This document shows positions 1 to 18,400 of a stretch of 64,000 bases of DNA, piece after piece. The position numbers were made by a program, and so were the translations under genes. The stretch comes from Dysidea avara (Eukaryota > Porifera > Demospongiae > Dictyoceratida > Dysideidae). Below the pieces are notes generated by a model that was not told the DNA's origin, did not search any database, and was given only the letters and a program-made list of their open reading frames with translations. Each line of letters starts with the position of its first letter. Position 1 is the stretch's first letter. The stretch covers positions 22,343,133 through 22,407,132 of the forward strand of contig NC_089274.1 of NCBI RefSeq assembly GCF_963678975.1, read 5' to 3'.

Positions 1-45
1 GTGCAAAAGGGAACAGTGAACTAAATATCGTCTTTTCTATTTGAG

Positions 46-3019
46 AATGTTACTGATGACCAAACAGCATCACAGTAAAGAGGTATATGACATCATAAAC
101 AATGACATGTTGTTGATTGTCCACTGTGTAGGGGGACATTAGTAAGATTAACTCCAGCCAGCTAATTGAGATTGGGCAGGTAATGTTTTACCTTTATGGC
201 TTTGAGAGGCCCAACATATTGTGATATTGTTTTATGTGGTAGGGTCCGTGTGCTCGCAGTCCCTACACTGGTGTAACACATTTCTCCACATCTAATCGTA
301 TTCAGCAATTCTCTAATGGAAAAGTTCCAGCAGTGAGTACATTATACTGTATGTGGCATATTGATTTGCACAGTATTTATACTGTTTTTATGAATTACCA
401 TCTTGTAATTGTAAATAGGTTATATATATAATTTTAATTATATTATTTATTTAATGAATTAATGGTCATTTCTTGAATTACAGCCTGGTGATAGAGTGGT
501 ATATACAGCTGGAGCATTTGACCTGTGTCATATCCTCAAGAGTTCATAATAATATTATGAACTCTTGTTATTATAAACTCTTGATAAAATCATAGCAATT
601 ATTTCATAATCTTCCTTAACTCCACGTGTACATATCGGCCATGTTGACTTCTTAGAGAAGGCAAGGGAGCAGGGAGATTTCTTAGTGGTTGGCATTCTCA
701 CAGACTTGGTAAGTGCTGCACTACAGTGGAACCTCACAAAAATGACACCCTGGAAAGTGAATACCTCGATTATATGGTCACCTGTCCATGGCCCCATTTG
801 TATTAGGATACACACTTTTTGACTTCTGAAATCAGGACCCAAGGTGTCTGTAGTAAAAGGGTTCCACTGTGACCATAAAGTGAAAGATATTGTTGCATTC
901 AATGGCTAGGAGGTGAACAGATACAAGGGTAGTAACCATCCCATCATGAACTTGCAGGAGAGGGCACTGAGCTTGTTGGCACTAAAGGTGAGTTTCAAAC
1001 ATAGCATGTGTGTGTTGTGTGTGCATGCGTGCGTGCGTGTGTACATGTGCGTGTGTAAATCCTCCCCCTCTTGTCTACTGAAATAGAAAATGCACTTCGC
1101 AATAAAATCCTACCAGTTCTGAAAAATCTATGTTTCCAGAAATGTATGTGCTTTTGTAGTCATGTTCACTGCTGCCACTGTCACAAATTATCAGCAAGTG
1201 AAATCACACCACTATTTAGTACAGTACATGAAAAAATGTTTGATTACATGCTTTCTCCACTTTATATATAGCTCAGCCACCTTCACATGATAAAACATAA
1301 AACAGATGGCAGGCAAGTACGCACACAGTGAGCTTGCCACCCTCCTATACCTACAGCTAGTGTGTGAAATAACCAAAACGTACATACCTCAAAAAATTAT
1401 ACTTTCAACTCACCCTGCCATTTTTTGCTATGTGGCTGATCTTTAACAAGTACTGTTTTGTTTTTCCATATCATCCATCCAGTATGTGTCAGAGGTGGTG
1501 ATTGGAGCTCCCTATTCTGTGACTGATGAACTATTGGAATATTTCAAGGTGATATGCATACTGTATGACTCAATTGTTATGCATTATTGTTACAAGTCTG
1601 GCAATGTATGTACTTACTTAGCTGTATCATGCAACATTTCAGGACTATACTGAAAAATTGTTGTCCCAAAAGTAGTAGTGTTTTGAGCACATACTAGGTA
1701 CATCCTTGAACCCAGATTTTCAACCCCTTCAAGAATTTCTGATATACGTACATGTATGACATACTGCGTGGTGTAACATCCAGTCATCATGTGTGCACAC
1801 AGGTTGATGTGGTGGTACATGGGAACAGTGAGATTATCCCTGATGTGGTGAGATGGATTGTGTATACTGTGTGTGTATTTCACTGTTTGTGTTGTGTTTA
1901 CAGAATGGAAAAGATCCGTATGAAGTAAGTATATAAGTCTGTCTGTATGTATTATTGTGCTTGACTGTGTATGTAAGTGTTTGTGTGTGTACTCGCGTGT
2001 GTGTGTGTGTGTACTCGGTGAGCAACATTTTATTTCACAATTTCCATAGGTACCAAAGAAACGAGGCATCTTCAAGTGTGTCAGCAGTGGCAGCAAAGTC
2101 ACAACATCTTCAATCATTGACCGAATAATCGAGAACAGGTAATGTGAGGACAATTGTAACCTTACTTAGTGCTGTTAGTGGTCACCATTTTAATAAAACC
2201 ACCTGACCATTTCAAGTAGATAAGGCACGAGTGGTAAACAGATTTCTTACTATAAATCCCATTAGGGAACTCCCCCAGGTTGTTGATGTATCGATTACCT
2301 GTCTCTACACCGGTACATGGCAATCGTCCCTGTAATGCTACCTAACTATCCCACCACAGATGGTTCTGTTAAATGAGCTTTAAAGTGACAACCTACATGT
2401 GTATCATTGTTACCATAATCTAGTGTATAATAGGGATTGCAATGGTGACATCATTCCCATAGAAACAAATAGTTTTATGTAGGGGCAATCGTTATCAGTC
2501 CAAACTATGAGTGGTCATATCTTGCTAACTACATTCTTTATTAATTTTTGTGAATTTATCTTCACAGTTAGCACATTGGGTGAGTGTTATCAAATCACGG
2601 TGGTACACATCCAGTTTGTCTCGAACTCCATCGCTACAAGTTTCCCAGTCATGTCACTGAATATTTTTTTGCAGCACTATTACTAAGGACCATGAGAAGG
2701 TATGCTACTGGACCTGTATGCCATAACCAAGACCAGCATACCCATAACAAGGATTGGTGTCACTTGTGAATCCCTATTATTTTTATCTATGCTGACTATG
2801 AATATATCAGGAGTCTGGCAGATGCAACACTTACAGAATTTATCACAACACTCTAATACAGTCAATATTAGGAACTCAAGAACACAATGGTTTAATGTTT
2901 TATACATGTGTATTTCTAATTACAGGCTGAAATTTTCCAGCCGTAACACAGTAAAGCAAGAAAAAGAGATTAGGGAAATTCAAGAAGCTCATAGCAGCAG
3001 TGGTAATACCAATGACTAA
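46..3019 (+). CDS. PCYT2: Ethanolamine-phosphate cytidylyltransferase, copy 1 (3' part of gene)
   Basis: This enzyme makes CDP-ethanolamine from CTP and phosphoethanolamine in the Kennedy pathway. Only the second cytidylyltransferase half lies here; the 5' exons precede the window. Model exons: 46-82, 243-332, 484-529, 632-708, 910-987, 1483-1548, 1803-1847, 1904-1924, 2050-2138, 2926-3019. Translation gives MLLMTKQHH, then AGAFDLCHIGHVDFLEKA with the catalytic HxGH motif, [29 protein letters not shown] and KKRGIFK, all typical of PCYT2. The last exon ends in a charged tail (EKEIREIQEA) and TAA at 3017-3019. All introns are GT-AG except 530-631, which is AT-AC. The next gene starts 246 bases downstream in the same direction and has the same exon layout, so this is a tandem duplicate. 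The frame is open throughout. Family assignment is firm; individual splice sites are by eye. Confidence 0.9.
530..631 (+). other. AT-AC (U12-type) intron in PCYT2 copy 1
   Basis: The exon ends in the first base of the HxGH histidine codon. The intron opens ATATCCTC and closes GTGTAC, with TTCCTTAAC, a textbook U12 branch site, about 12 bases before the end. Splicing here restores CAT-ATC-GGC-CAT (HIGH). No GT-AG pair gives the conserved motif. The paralogue has the equivalent intron at 8028-8435. Confidence 0.85.
724..869. mobile_element. Short pogo/mariner-like MITE in a PCYT2 intron
   Basis: The 146-base element starts CAGTGGAACCT and ends AGGGTTCCACTG, an inverted terminal repeat typical of pogo-like MITEs. 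It is preceded by TA and followed by TG, so the TA target duplication is eroded. It sits in the intron after the TDL exon. A related element is at 46775-46939. Confidence 0.6.
1005..1056. repeat. TG-rich microsatellite
   Basis: A run of alternating TG with GCGTGCGTG interruptions in a PCYT2 intron. A second TG/GT run lies at about 1975-2012 in the same gene. Confidence 0.8.
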
Positions 3020-3265
3020 CTAGTAACTCAATACCACTTGACAATTTTTAAATCGAAATTATGTTTATTTGTAGTGTACGAGGTAAGCATACTGTAACCG
3101 CGAGATTAAGTGTGGGCGTGCGCTTTTGCATGACTGCCCAATTTGATTGTGGTTTCCGGTTTCGGCAGCCAAGGTTACAACACTTGAAGGCGTGAAGTAA
3201 TTACACATTTCTGCACAGATTAATCATAGTTAAGTACAGTGGTGCAGGTTATCCAGATATATCTA

Positions 3266-9557
<6,292 letters not shown>

Positions 9558-9666
9558 TTGTTATTAATGAAATCTTCTAGAACTAATATTTTGTACACAT
9601 ATTGTCTACAGATTTTTATTATTAAACAATACATAATGTTGATTATTAGTATAACGTAAAATGGGA

Positions 9667-10889
9667 TTAGCTTGGTGGTCTTCCGCTCACAGGAGGCCTC
9701 ACTCCTCCTAAAGATGGCGACAACCCTGATCCTGGTCCTAGCATTACCTGTGAGAGAATGCATTGTGATTATTGGTGAAGGATAAATCTAATTTTGGTCA
9801 CAGTAATTACACAATGAAGCTGTTGGAGGGTAATGTAAGACAGCTGAGCTATCCACTACAAAGGTGCTCTCATTATGTGAGGCTTATGTAATAATGGCAA
9901 TGTAAACCAATTGTATTCAATGTCTACCAATTAATATATGTACAAAGTGCAGAAGTATAGTCAAATCATCCTATTGGTGTGCATTTACTGTGCAACTACA
10001 ATGTAATATGTAAAGCAACAGTTAGAAGGGTGTATTTTAAAGTTACTGCCTGTTTCTCATGTATATAAAAGAGCACACTAGCAACTGTGTCTAGTGAATT
10101 TTCATGCAAAAACATGATAGACAAATTAGTTGATAAGTTAAAAAAACTGAGTCCAGTAGTGCACTCCCATGTTCCAGTCTTGTCCGGTGATTAGTATGTC
10201 CACATGCAATGTTACTAACTAAAACTGTATGATATACTATTGTACATGCTGTGGTTGATTAATTGAATGCTTATAGCAAGGGATATGGGTTTATAAGTAG
10301 CAACTTGTTTCTTCTGCATATAGTTTAGGTTCGCCAGAAAATTGACTTCCTGCAGTAAAAGACCTAGTCTTGTCACAGATCCTTGAGCAGTGAGGTAGTT
10401 CCTTTGATGTGGCGTGATTACTGAGGCTTTGCTATACACACTATACTCTGCCCACCTGACGTTTCTGCATATTTTGCATCTCCTCCAGTTCCAGTCGTTG
10501 TTGTTCAGTTGCTATTGGCAACATCAGCAGTGCCACTGACACACCCACCACCCAGCTGGCTCGACGTACAAACCACACACTCCAAACACGACTCTTCCTT
10601 AATGCATCCCAAACTGGGTCTGGCAGCATTTCAGTTAAACCCCACAGGCGTTCTGATATTGTTTCAGTAACGTCCTAAATTTGTACAAAGATACAAAATT
10701 TCCCACTCATAAACCATTTCATTTACGGCGAACATATACAGGATATTTGCACACGTGGACGCAAAAAATGTGCTTTAATAACTGCACTAAGCTTACGTCT
10801 TCATTCTCATCCACCACCGTAGACAATTCTTCTTCGGATTCCGAATCGTCTGCCCCATTAAGGTTTAGCCCACTGGTCTCTGAAGTCAT
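9667..10889 (-). CDS. TOMM22: Mitochondrial import receptor subunit TOM22
   Basis: TOM22 is the tail-anchored central receptor of the outer-membrane TOM complex. Three exons on the minus strand (10797-10889, 10456-10674, 9667-9747) give 130 residues; human has 142. The N-terminus is acidic and cytosolic (DDSESEEELS, DENED). It is followed by the family signature DVTETISERLWGLTEMLPD, an amphipathic basic stretch, and a hydrophobic span near residues 70-90 (ASWVVGVSVALLMLPIA). The tail has EQQRLELEEMQNMQKRQ and then VMLGPGSGLSPSLGG, matching the vertebrate intermembrane-space tail ending in QRQILLGP. Splice phases are all zero. The start is the only ATG before the acidic domain. It converges on PCYT2 and diverges from TAB1. 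Confidence 0.93.
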
Positions 10890-11043
10890 GTTTTAGTACA
10901 GTGTGCACTAGTTAGAAGGCAAAAATTTTTAAGGGAGGCTCCCCACCCACGCATTCAATTAACGATTTCAACTCCAACTTGTTCGTGCTTGTATCTGAAG
11001 TTGTCAAGACAGTTTTGGAGTTAACAAGTTAGTTCTTACGGCA
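10890..11043. promoter_or_regulatory. Bidirectional TOM22/TAB1 promoter interval
   Basis: Only 154 bases separate the two divergent start codons, so both promoters and 5' UTRs must share or overlap this interval. No TATA box stands out. If the short first TAB1 exon is wrong, the interval would extend to about 11216. Confidence 0.6.
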
Positions 11044-14000
11044 ATGCCGTCCAGACAGAAGGTACGCGCCTTTTATTTGTAATGAACACCCGCGCATTTA
11101 CTGAAGACACGTGTTTTGTGTGTGTCAAGCATAAACGTTACAATCAATGTTAATAAACTATTTCTACACACGAAATACTTGTTACACATGCTTGTTGCTA
11201 TGCTAGTTGTGGCAGGATAATTTGCCCAAGAGCCCTAGTACAGGGGTTGCTGTAGCGGACAACAGGAGTTATGAAGCTGACGGTAGCAGTACGCCTCGTC
11301 GTAATAACGAGGACGGACATTTCAGCTGTGTCTTCAATTCAACAAGTCTTTTGATGGTACTGGATGGACATGAAGGTAGCCGTGCTGTGGAATATGTCAA
11401 GGAACAAATGCCAGAGAAGGTTCTTAGAATGGTAGAAGAAATCATCAGTCATGATGAAATAAAGAGCAAATTTATTGGCATATTCAAAGAAGTGGAGAAA
11501 GGATTTTTTCACAACATGGATGACCTGTTAACTGAGCGCGCTGTTATGAAAATGGACTTAAATGTGAGTTATTTTTTCAGCAGTTAGAAACTCATTGTGG
11601 TGTCCTGCAATAGATGAGCTCCTCATATAATTTTGTTACACATCTTTGTATTCCTTCCTTAGGAGTGTCCTAATTCTTCAGTGGCATGGGAGAGATATCC
11701 TAAATACGTGACCAGGGTATCCGAGTTAGATGAACAGATTAAAGGTGGTACAACAGTTGCTGTTGCCGTTATCAAGCACAACGATTTGTATGTTGCAAAT
11801 GTTGGTGACACTCGTGTTCTACTGTGCATGGTGAATCCAGCAAACCGTTATCTTTTAGTAGATCAGGTAAGTCTCTCCCTCTCTCTATATATACATATAG
11901 TGGACACCAGTCCATTTTTGGTATAATGTTAAAGGTCATAATGTATGGATTCTGCTACCAAAATTTGTGTAGCCAAATATTGTCTTGATGTTGTAGTCCT
12001 TGCTCGGCAGATAACATTTTCTTTATTGTGTTTCTTAGCTGACTGTTGACCATACTACTTCCTGTGAGCTGGAGTTACAACGACTGGCAAAGCTTGGGTT
12101 GGACCCTGCTAAGCTGAAGGACGCTGGCAGGCTGGGCATGCAGCAGAATACTCGTTGTATTGGTGATTTCTTCATCAAAAATGGATACACTGATATTGAT
12201 CTTCTGAAGTACGTACACTGCTAAGTGCTTACTTGTAGGGGAAAACCTGGTGACTTAAAATGTTCTTTGCATGTGCACACAAGATACACATACATAAATC
12301 CTAAAGTGAGTATCCTGGAGCACTACTAAGTCATACAGGAAGTCTTCAAGCTTAGGATTTCCTATCCTATAGGGATATGTACCTGATTATGTTGAGGAAC
12401 TTGTGAGTGTCCCCTTGTTAAATGGTTGTTCTACCTAAGAGTATCTTATAACAAACTCACCCAGTAATGTTCATCTGTAGACTGCCTATTCAGCATAACA
12501 TTGTGGTAATTTTGCTAATGTGCTGTGTTAGAGTGTAGTAGCATAACTCAAGTGCTTTTATATGGGAACATTTTATATGAGCAAGAGTCTACGAAATCTT
12601 CATATGAGAGCATTATTAATTATTTTTCTTTCTTGATCACTCTTTGATTCTCCACTAACCACACTGTATGCCAGCCAGTGTTCAATTTGGTTATTTCAGG
12701 GAAATAGGATATCCCCACTCTTCTGGAAACTGCTACCTACCCTTAGAGACTTGACACAGTATGCAGTTCTCTTACTGTATTACAGTTCCTAAATCTTGTT
12801 TCCAAAAAAAAAAAAGGTTTTCTAGAGCATTACACTAACTCCATAGATGTTTTCCTCCCCTTTTGACTATGTTCTCATCACTGATTGTAGTGGCTACTGG
12901 CAGACATCTAATGGATGAGAGAATGTATAGTATCCACTAAACTCTACCATGGTATTCCGATGTCCTGTGAAATGACTTAGTTGCTTGTTATTAGCTACGT
13001 AATAGTTTCATTGCTCTACTTCTTTTGCTGAGGGAAATACTCATTTCTTGTGATTGTAGAAATTGTGTGCCTAGGTCAACCTCTCTGCCCCTTTATTAGG
13101 AAGCCATAGAAATAAATAGCAGCACAGAAAGCCTCTTAAAAGCCAGATGATGAGTGCTTCATTTGGTACAAAATCACTTTGATCCATGCAACTCAGCTTG
13201 TCAGAAAATTGGGTGAGGAATGGCCTCAACTGTATGCATACATATTTTGTGTTTATGCGTGTTGTAATTTTCTACTGTTAATTTTTATGTTTCTTTTTTT
13301 TTCTAACAGGGATGCTAAACTACCCCCGGGAATTGCTGTACCACATGTGGCAGGTCCAGTATCCATCAACCAATCCAGAGGCTTTGTGATTGTCATGTCA
13401 GATGGGTTGTATAATGCGTGGTCATCGTACAAGGGTCTGGACACCCGCAAGGCTAACACAGAAATTGCTCGCATGGTTGCAGAACAAATCAGAGGAAGCC
13501 AGCAGAATATGAATGCTGTTGCCAAAACTGTCGTTGATTTTATAGTCTCCTCTGTGCAAGCTACTTATACCCATGAAAAGAAGAAAGAGTGTCAGAGACT
13601 CGATGATATAACACTAATAGTTCACAATTTAGGTTTTGATATTTCCGAATTTCCATTGAATGGTATTGCACCCTTTCCCCTCTCAACTAGCCCGATTAAC
13701 CCACCTCAGTTGCAGAGCTACTACAGCCAACCACTCGACCCTCATGTACACCATCAACCACAACCCATGGGTTACCAGTCATCTAATGCTGCCGTGCCCT
13801 ATCAACATGACCCCAGGTATGCATACCAGTTAGGACAGCAGATTGTTTCAATGCCATATGGCTATTCATCACAACCAAACATGCCAGGTGGTTATCAGCC
13901 TCCACCAAATACAGGATATCAGCCTTCACCAAATACAGGATATCAGCCTCCATCGAATACAGGATATCAGCCTCCACCAAATACAGGATATCAACCTCCA

Positions 14001-15227
14001 CCAAATACAGGATATCAGCCTCCATCGAATACAGGATACCAGCCTCCTCCGCAGATGAATGTGAGACCCAAGAGCCCCTTTGTGTACCCACCTGTTCAGC
14101 AACCTGTGCTGCCTCAGAACACTTCTTTTGGTGACCAGGTAAACATGTCAGCGACTTCTGGCCACAATGTTAGTGGAAACTTCATTGGAAATGTTTCATC
14201 TTCCAGTTCAAATGCTGCAAATCCGTCATCAGACTACAGCCCCCAACACCCGTCATTTTACATTGGTAGCAGCAATCTATCAGGCAGTATTAGCAACAAT
14301 ACCAGTTACAACAGTCAAATGCAGAACAGCAACTCCAGTGGAGAGAACACTAGTAATTTGATGCCCCAGGCCGATCAAGTGAGTGGAAGACATTCACCTC
14401 AGACTCAGTTTCCCTTATCACCTCAGCCGCAAGTACCTCCAAAGACTCCGTCTGATGTTGTGTCTGCTTCAGTTGCACCAGCTCAGCCCCTCCCCTCACA
14501 ACAACAACAGCTGCCACCTGCAGGAGGAGACAATGTGGCTGGTCATAATCAGCCAATGCAATCTAGTTCCTCTAGTACTAGTGGTGATAATGATGCAGCC
14601 ACACCCATTGCAGATAAAGAAGTGTTTTCACCTAATCGACCGATAGATAAACCAGTTCCACGTCCACGCACAAAGATCATTTCATCAGGAACAGATGATA
14701 ATAAAACACCTGTGAATGTGGTACCCGAGCCATCCTACCCTCCTAATGACGACATTCCACCACCACAAGAGACGTCTACACCAAAAAAAGAAGGCAATGA
14801 ATCTCAGAAGGAATTACACAAGCCATCAAATAGAGACAGCCTTGACATTTCGTTCAAAGATGATGATGACATGTATGGCTCAGATAAGGAGGGCGAGGGG
14901 GATGGTACTTTAGAGGCACCCTCAGCTGGTGAGGGTGAAAGCATGGTTCTTGAGAACAAGCCAGTGGATTCTCAGCCAGATACTGAACCGCCTAAAAGCA
15001 CAGAAGGCAACCAACTTGATCAGTATATCTTTAACAGTGACGCAGAAATAGAGCCAGAACTAAGTGGAGAAGAGGATGAAGATGATGACGATGAAATGGG
15101 AACTGTCCCTACAAGCAAACTATCTCACTATCCATCAGTAGAGCCACCTAGTAAGGATGACAATACTGTACACTCATACATAAAGTTTGACTCATCATTT
15201 CCAGATATCGATTACGATACTTTATAG
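11044..15227 (+). CDS. TAB1: TAK1-binding protein 1 (TAB1), PP2C-fold
   Basis: TAB1 activates the MAP3K TAK1 in TGF-beta, IL-1 and innate signalling. Exons 11044-11061, 11216-11563, 11663-11866, 12039-12208 and 13310-15227 give 885 residues (human 504). Residues 7-355 are PP2C-like and clearly TAB1: NRSYEADG, ISGG-like KGGTTVAVAV, LYVANVGDTRVLLC, VDHTT, LGLDPAKLK, IGDFFIKNGYTDIDLL, GFVIVMSDGLYNAW and DDITLIV. Unlike human TAB1 (NGY, SEG, EDMT), this one has DGHEG (D56-G57), SDG (D278), DDIT (D345) and E38-D39, with R34. The long tail holds seven GYQPPPNT repeats, a Ser/Asn/Gln-rich stretch and an acidic run. It ends SYIKFDSSFPDIDYDTL, which resembles the TAK1-binding YVDFAEFYRLW element of human TAB1. 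Exon 1 (MPSRQK) is the least certain part. Confidence 0.92.
12209..13309. other. Intron 4 of TAB1
   Basis: A 1.1-kb GT-AG intron. I see no exon or clear mobile element in it. Splicing joins CTG-AA to G-GAT, giving DLLKDAKLPPG across the junction, which matches TAB1. Confidence 0.6.
13890..14057 (+). repeat. 24-base coding minisatellite in TAB1 (7 units)
   Basis: Seven in-frame copies of a 24-base unit encode GYQPPPNT variants (PPPNT, PSPNT, PPSNT, last one PPPQM). Unit homogeneity suggests recent slippage or conversion. The reverse frames over this block are open only because of the repeat. Confidence 0.95.
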
Positions 15228-15418
15228 CTCTGGAGATTATAAGATCAATAATATTTTCAATGTGATGAATTTGTATTTTTTATTCACTTGTACTTGTTGT
15301 TGCACGCGTTTGATTCCATTTTTGATTACATCACGTAATTTTTAGCAGTATTATTTTCACGCAACCGCGTACAGGCGTGCGTTATTAAGAATTTAAATTT
15401 GAATTTTGTAGATTCGAG

Positions 15419-18400
15419 ATGATGGCCGCTGTAAGCTGTTGTTGTGTTTGTGCGTTAAACAGCGAACGCTGTCTTGTGCGTACCTAATAGTGAGATTGTG
15501 TTAACGTTATTTCCTTCTTACAACAGTCTTCTTCCTCAAATGTTGAAAATCTATCCCCGATCGTGATTCAGAAGTTGACCAAGGAGCTAGTACAGCTGCA
15601 GCAAGAGCCACCGGAGGGCATAAAGGTTTATGTTAATGATGAAGATGTTACAAATATTGAAGCCAGCATAGAGGGGCCTGGTAAGTGACTGAGTTATCGC
15701 ACCTAAGCCTCGCGTTGATGAGTACCTGCCTTTGCGTAGCTGGTACACCATATGAAGGAGGCATGTTTAGGATGAAGCTGGTGTTACCAAAGGACTTCCC
15801 AGCCTCCCCACCACAAGGTACTATTGTGTTATACTGTTATGTCTATGAATTTGTGTGTTATGCTACTAATGGCCAACTCTATGGTGTTAATGGCATGAGT
15901 TGGTTTATTATCTCACAGTGCATATGGTCCCCAATGATAGATGTCTTAAACAATGTGCATCCCTAGTGCTCTGTAATGACAGGCAAAGTTGACATTTTAT
16001 TGTCTTTGCCTCATGTTCCATTGTCTTTTCATTATTTCATATCAAGAAGTTTGTGGAGAAATGGCTCCAGCTGTACCGATTTGTTCACTAGGACAAAACG
16101 GAATGGACTGGGAAAACGGACTCACAAACGGACTGGAAGGAACTTCCCTGAAAACGTTTTTTTTTTTTTGCCATAGAAACTCACTATACGTAACAACAGC
16201 CTTAACTCTGCTCGAAGCTTAACCCTTAAACCCGAAAACTGGATTTAAACTGGGTGTAACTAATCACTGGACTGGATTACTGGACTGGAACATTGGACTG
16301 GACTACTGGACTGACATATTTTGGGTTTTTACACATTCTGAGGTTGGTTTTATTGATTCCTGCTAACCAAGGACCTTCAGAAAACTTGCAGTCTGTTACT
16401 AAAATGATGAGTATGAGGAGTGGGAGTAAGCAAAAACTGACTTCTAGTGATTTCACTTCTATTTATTATGTTCTTCTACAGTACATACACCTATACTACT
16501 TATCAGTATGCTACAGGGAATATGCTAGTTATAGTTAACCAATTGGAGATAGTAGCAAGCTTGTACAATGCTAATAAATTTGGTCACATATTATAGTACG
16601 CCAACCAGCACATGTAAGAACTAATCATGATAGCAGAAAAAACTCTACAGTTGTGTAATGAGTTTGTATATTACATGTAGGAACAAATTTAGCTACAATA
16701 GATTATCTTAGGAAGGATAGGTTGTGTCCCAGGGGTCTGAGCTATTTAGTTCAAGGATACAGTGTAAGATAGGGAGCACAAATATAGTAAAATGATTTTT
16801 GGTTAGCTACTGCTAGGTATTACAATCTCCAAAACACAATACTAAGAAGTGTATAAATGCTGTAGAACACAACAAGTAGTGAGAAGTCAGTTTTTGCTTA
16901 CTCCTGTAGCAGGCTGCAAGTTTTTTGAAGACCCTTGGCTAGCTAGACTCAATAAAACCAATCTCAGAATGTGTAAAAACCAAAAGTATGTCAGTCCAGT
17001 AGTCCAGTCCAGTGTTCCAGTCCAGTAGTCCAGTCCAGTGATTAGTTACACCCATTTAAACTTAATAAATTCGCATGCTTTGCACAAATTGCTGTAAACT
17101 TTCAAAGTGTCCATCCTATGGCTATGCAATTTACGTCATTCTACTTGTGATGTAGCAAGGATCAAAATGATACCTAGGGTTTTACCCTAACGCTAAATGG
17201 TGAGGTCAAAACTATAGTACGTTCACGTTGAGCTGAATCCTGAAAAACAGCTAAAAATTAAAAGTGGATTTTTTCTCAACAGAGTTAACATTTCAGCTAA
17301 CCAGATGATTATTGGTAACAGCAAAGGTGTCAACAACAGACACGTACGGTTTGGCTACGTTACAAGTTCAGGAAAGGGCTGTAATGGACACTGTAGTTAT
17401 ATGGCTTCCCCATAGGAAATATATTGTGAAAAATTTGATTGGCCATAAATATTATGTCAAACATTTGAACAAAAAGATTTGAAATATTTTTAGCGGATCA
17501 AGCAGTACTACAAATGAGCTAAATTTCAAGATCGTGTGTATTTGCATCCATGAGTTATTAAATGTTTTTGAGGATTCAGCTCAACGTGAACGTACTATAG
17601 CCGTGAAAATAACTTTTCGGTAAGGAAACACGCAAACCATTTACATACCTTTATAAATGGTTGATAACTCGATGGTAGTTGATCCTATTGCCTTGCAACA
17701 ACTTCCATTCAACTCGTCATTAAATTTTGTATCAGGGCATATATGACTCACATGAGTAAACCCACAATCGAAATTAAACACGTGGCAAGAAATTAGAACC
17801 ACGGAGATTTGACTTGTCGCTGTTCACCGCTTCATAACAAGTTAGTCACTTTAGTTACAGTGTTCATTTAACCTTCTCCAAGTAGTCCAGTAAACACACT
17901 TTTAATCTATGTGTATTTGTAGGCCGTAAGAATTAAGTTACCCCACCTAGTGTTGCCATGCGTTCCCATATTGTGTACACACGCATTTCCGAAAAGTTCT
18001 CTGCGGGTTTAAGGGTTAAACCTGGGATAATTTACAAATTGTCGGTTACAAGTTTAAACAAACAAAATAGCACAACACAGACTATATTTGTAGTAACCAG
18101 TACCTTGCCAGCTGATTAAATACAACGTAGTCCTGTCAAGAAGCCTACCCGTCAAACTAATTGCAGCAATTAACCAGACCATAAAATCCAAGTAATGTAG
18201 TGTCTTAACAGGACTTGTGTTTCATCTTGTTACACATGCGAAACGAAAAATGACTTAATTAAGCACAAAATGAATTTAATTTCAGACTATCTACTATCTT
18301 TAATTTAAGTTAAGCACAGGGTTTAATATCGGCTTGAGCACACTTCAACATCGTGTTCAGAGTGGTTCAGAGGTTTGTTTCAGGTCGTCGTTGCTTGTTA

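Noticed and set aside
1614-2153. Long minus-strand frame over PCYT2 introns and GT repeat
   Set aside because: Low-complexity His/Thr-rich translation from the microsatellite; overlaps well-supported PCYT2 exons.
13253-14556. Open minus-strand and alternate-frame stretches across the TAB1 tail
   Set aside because: They are shadows of the repetitive coding exon with no homology of their own.
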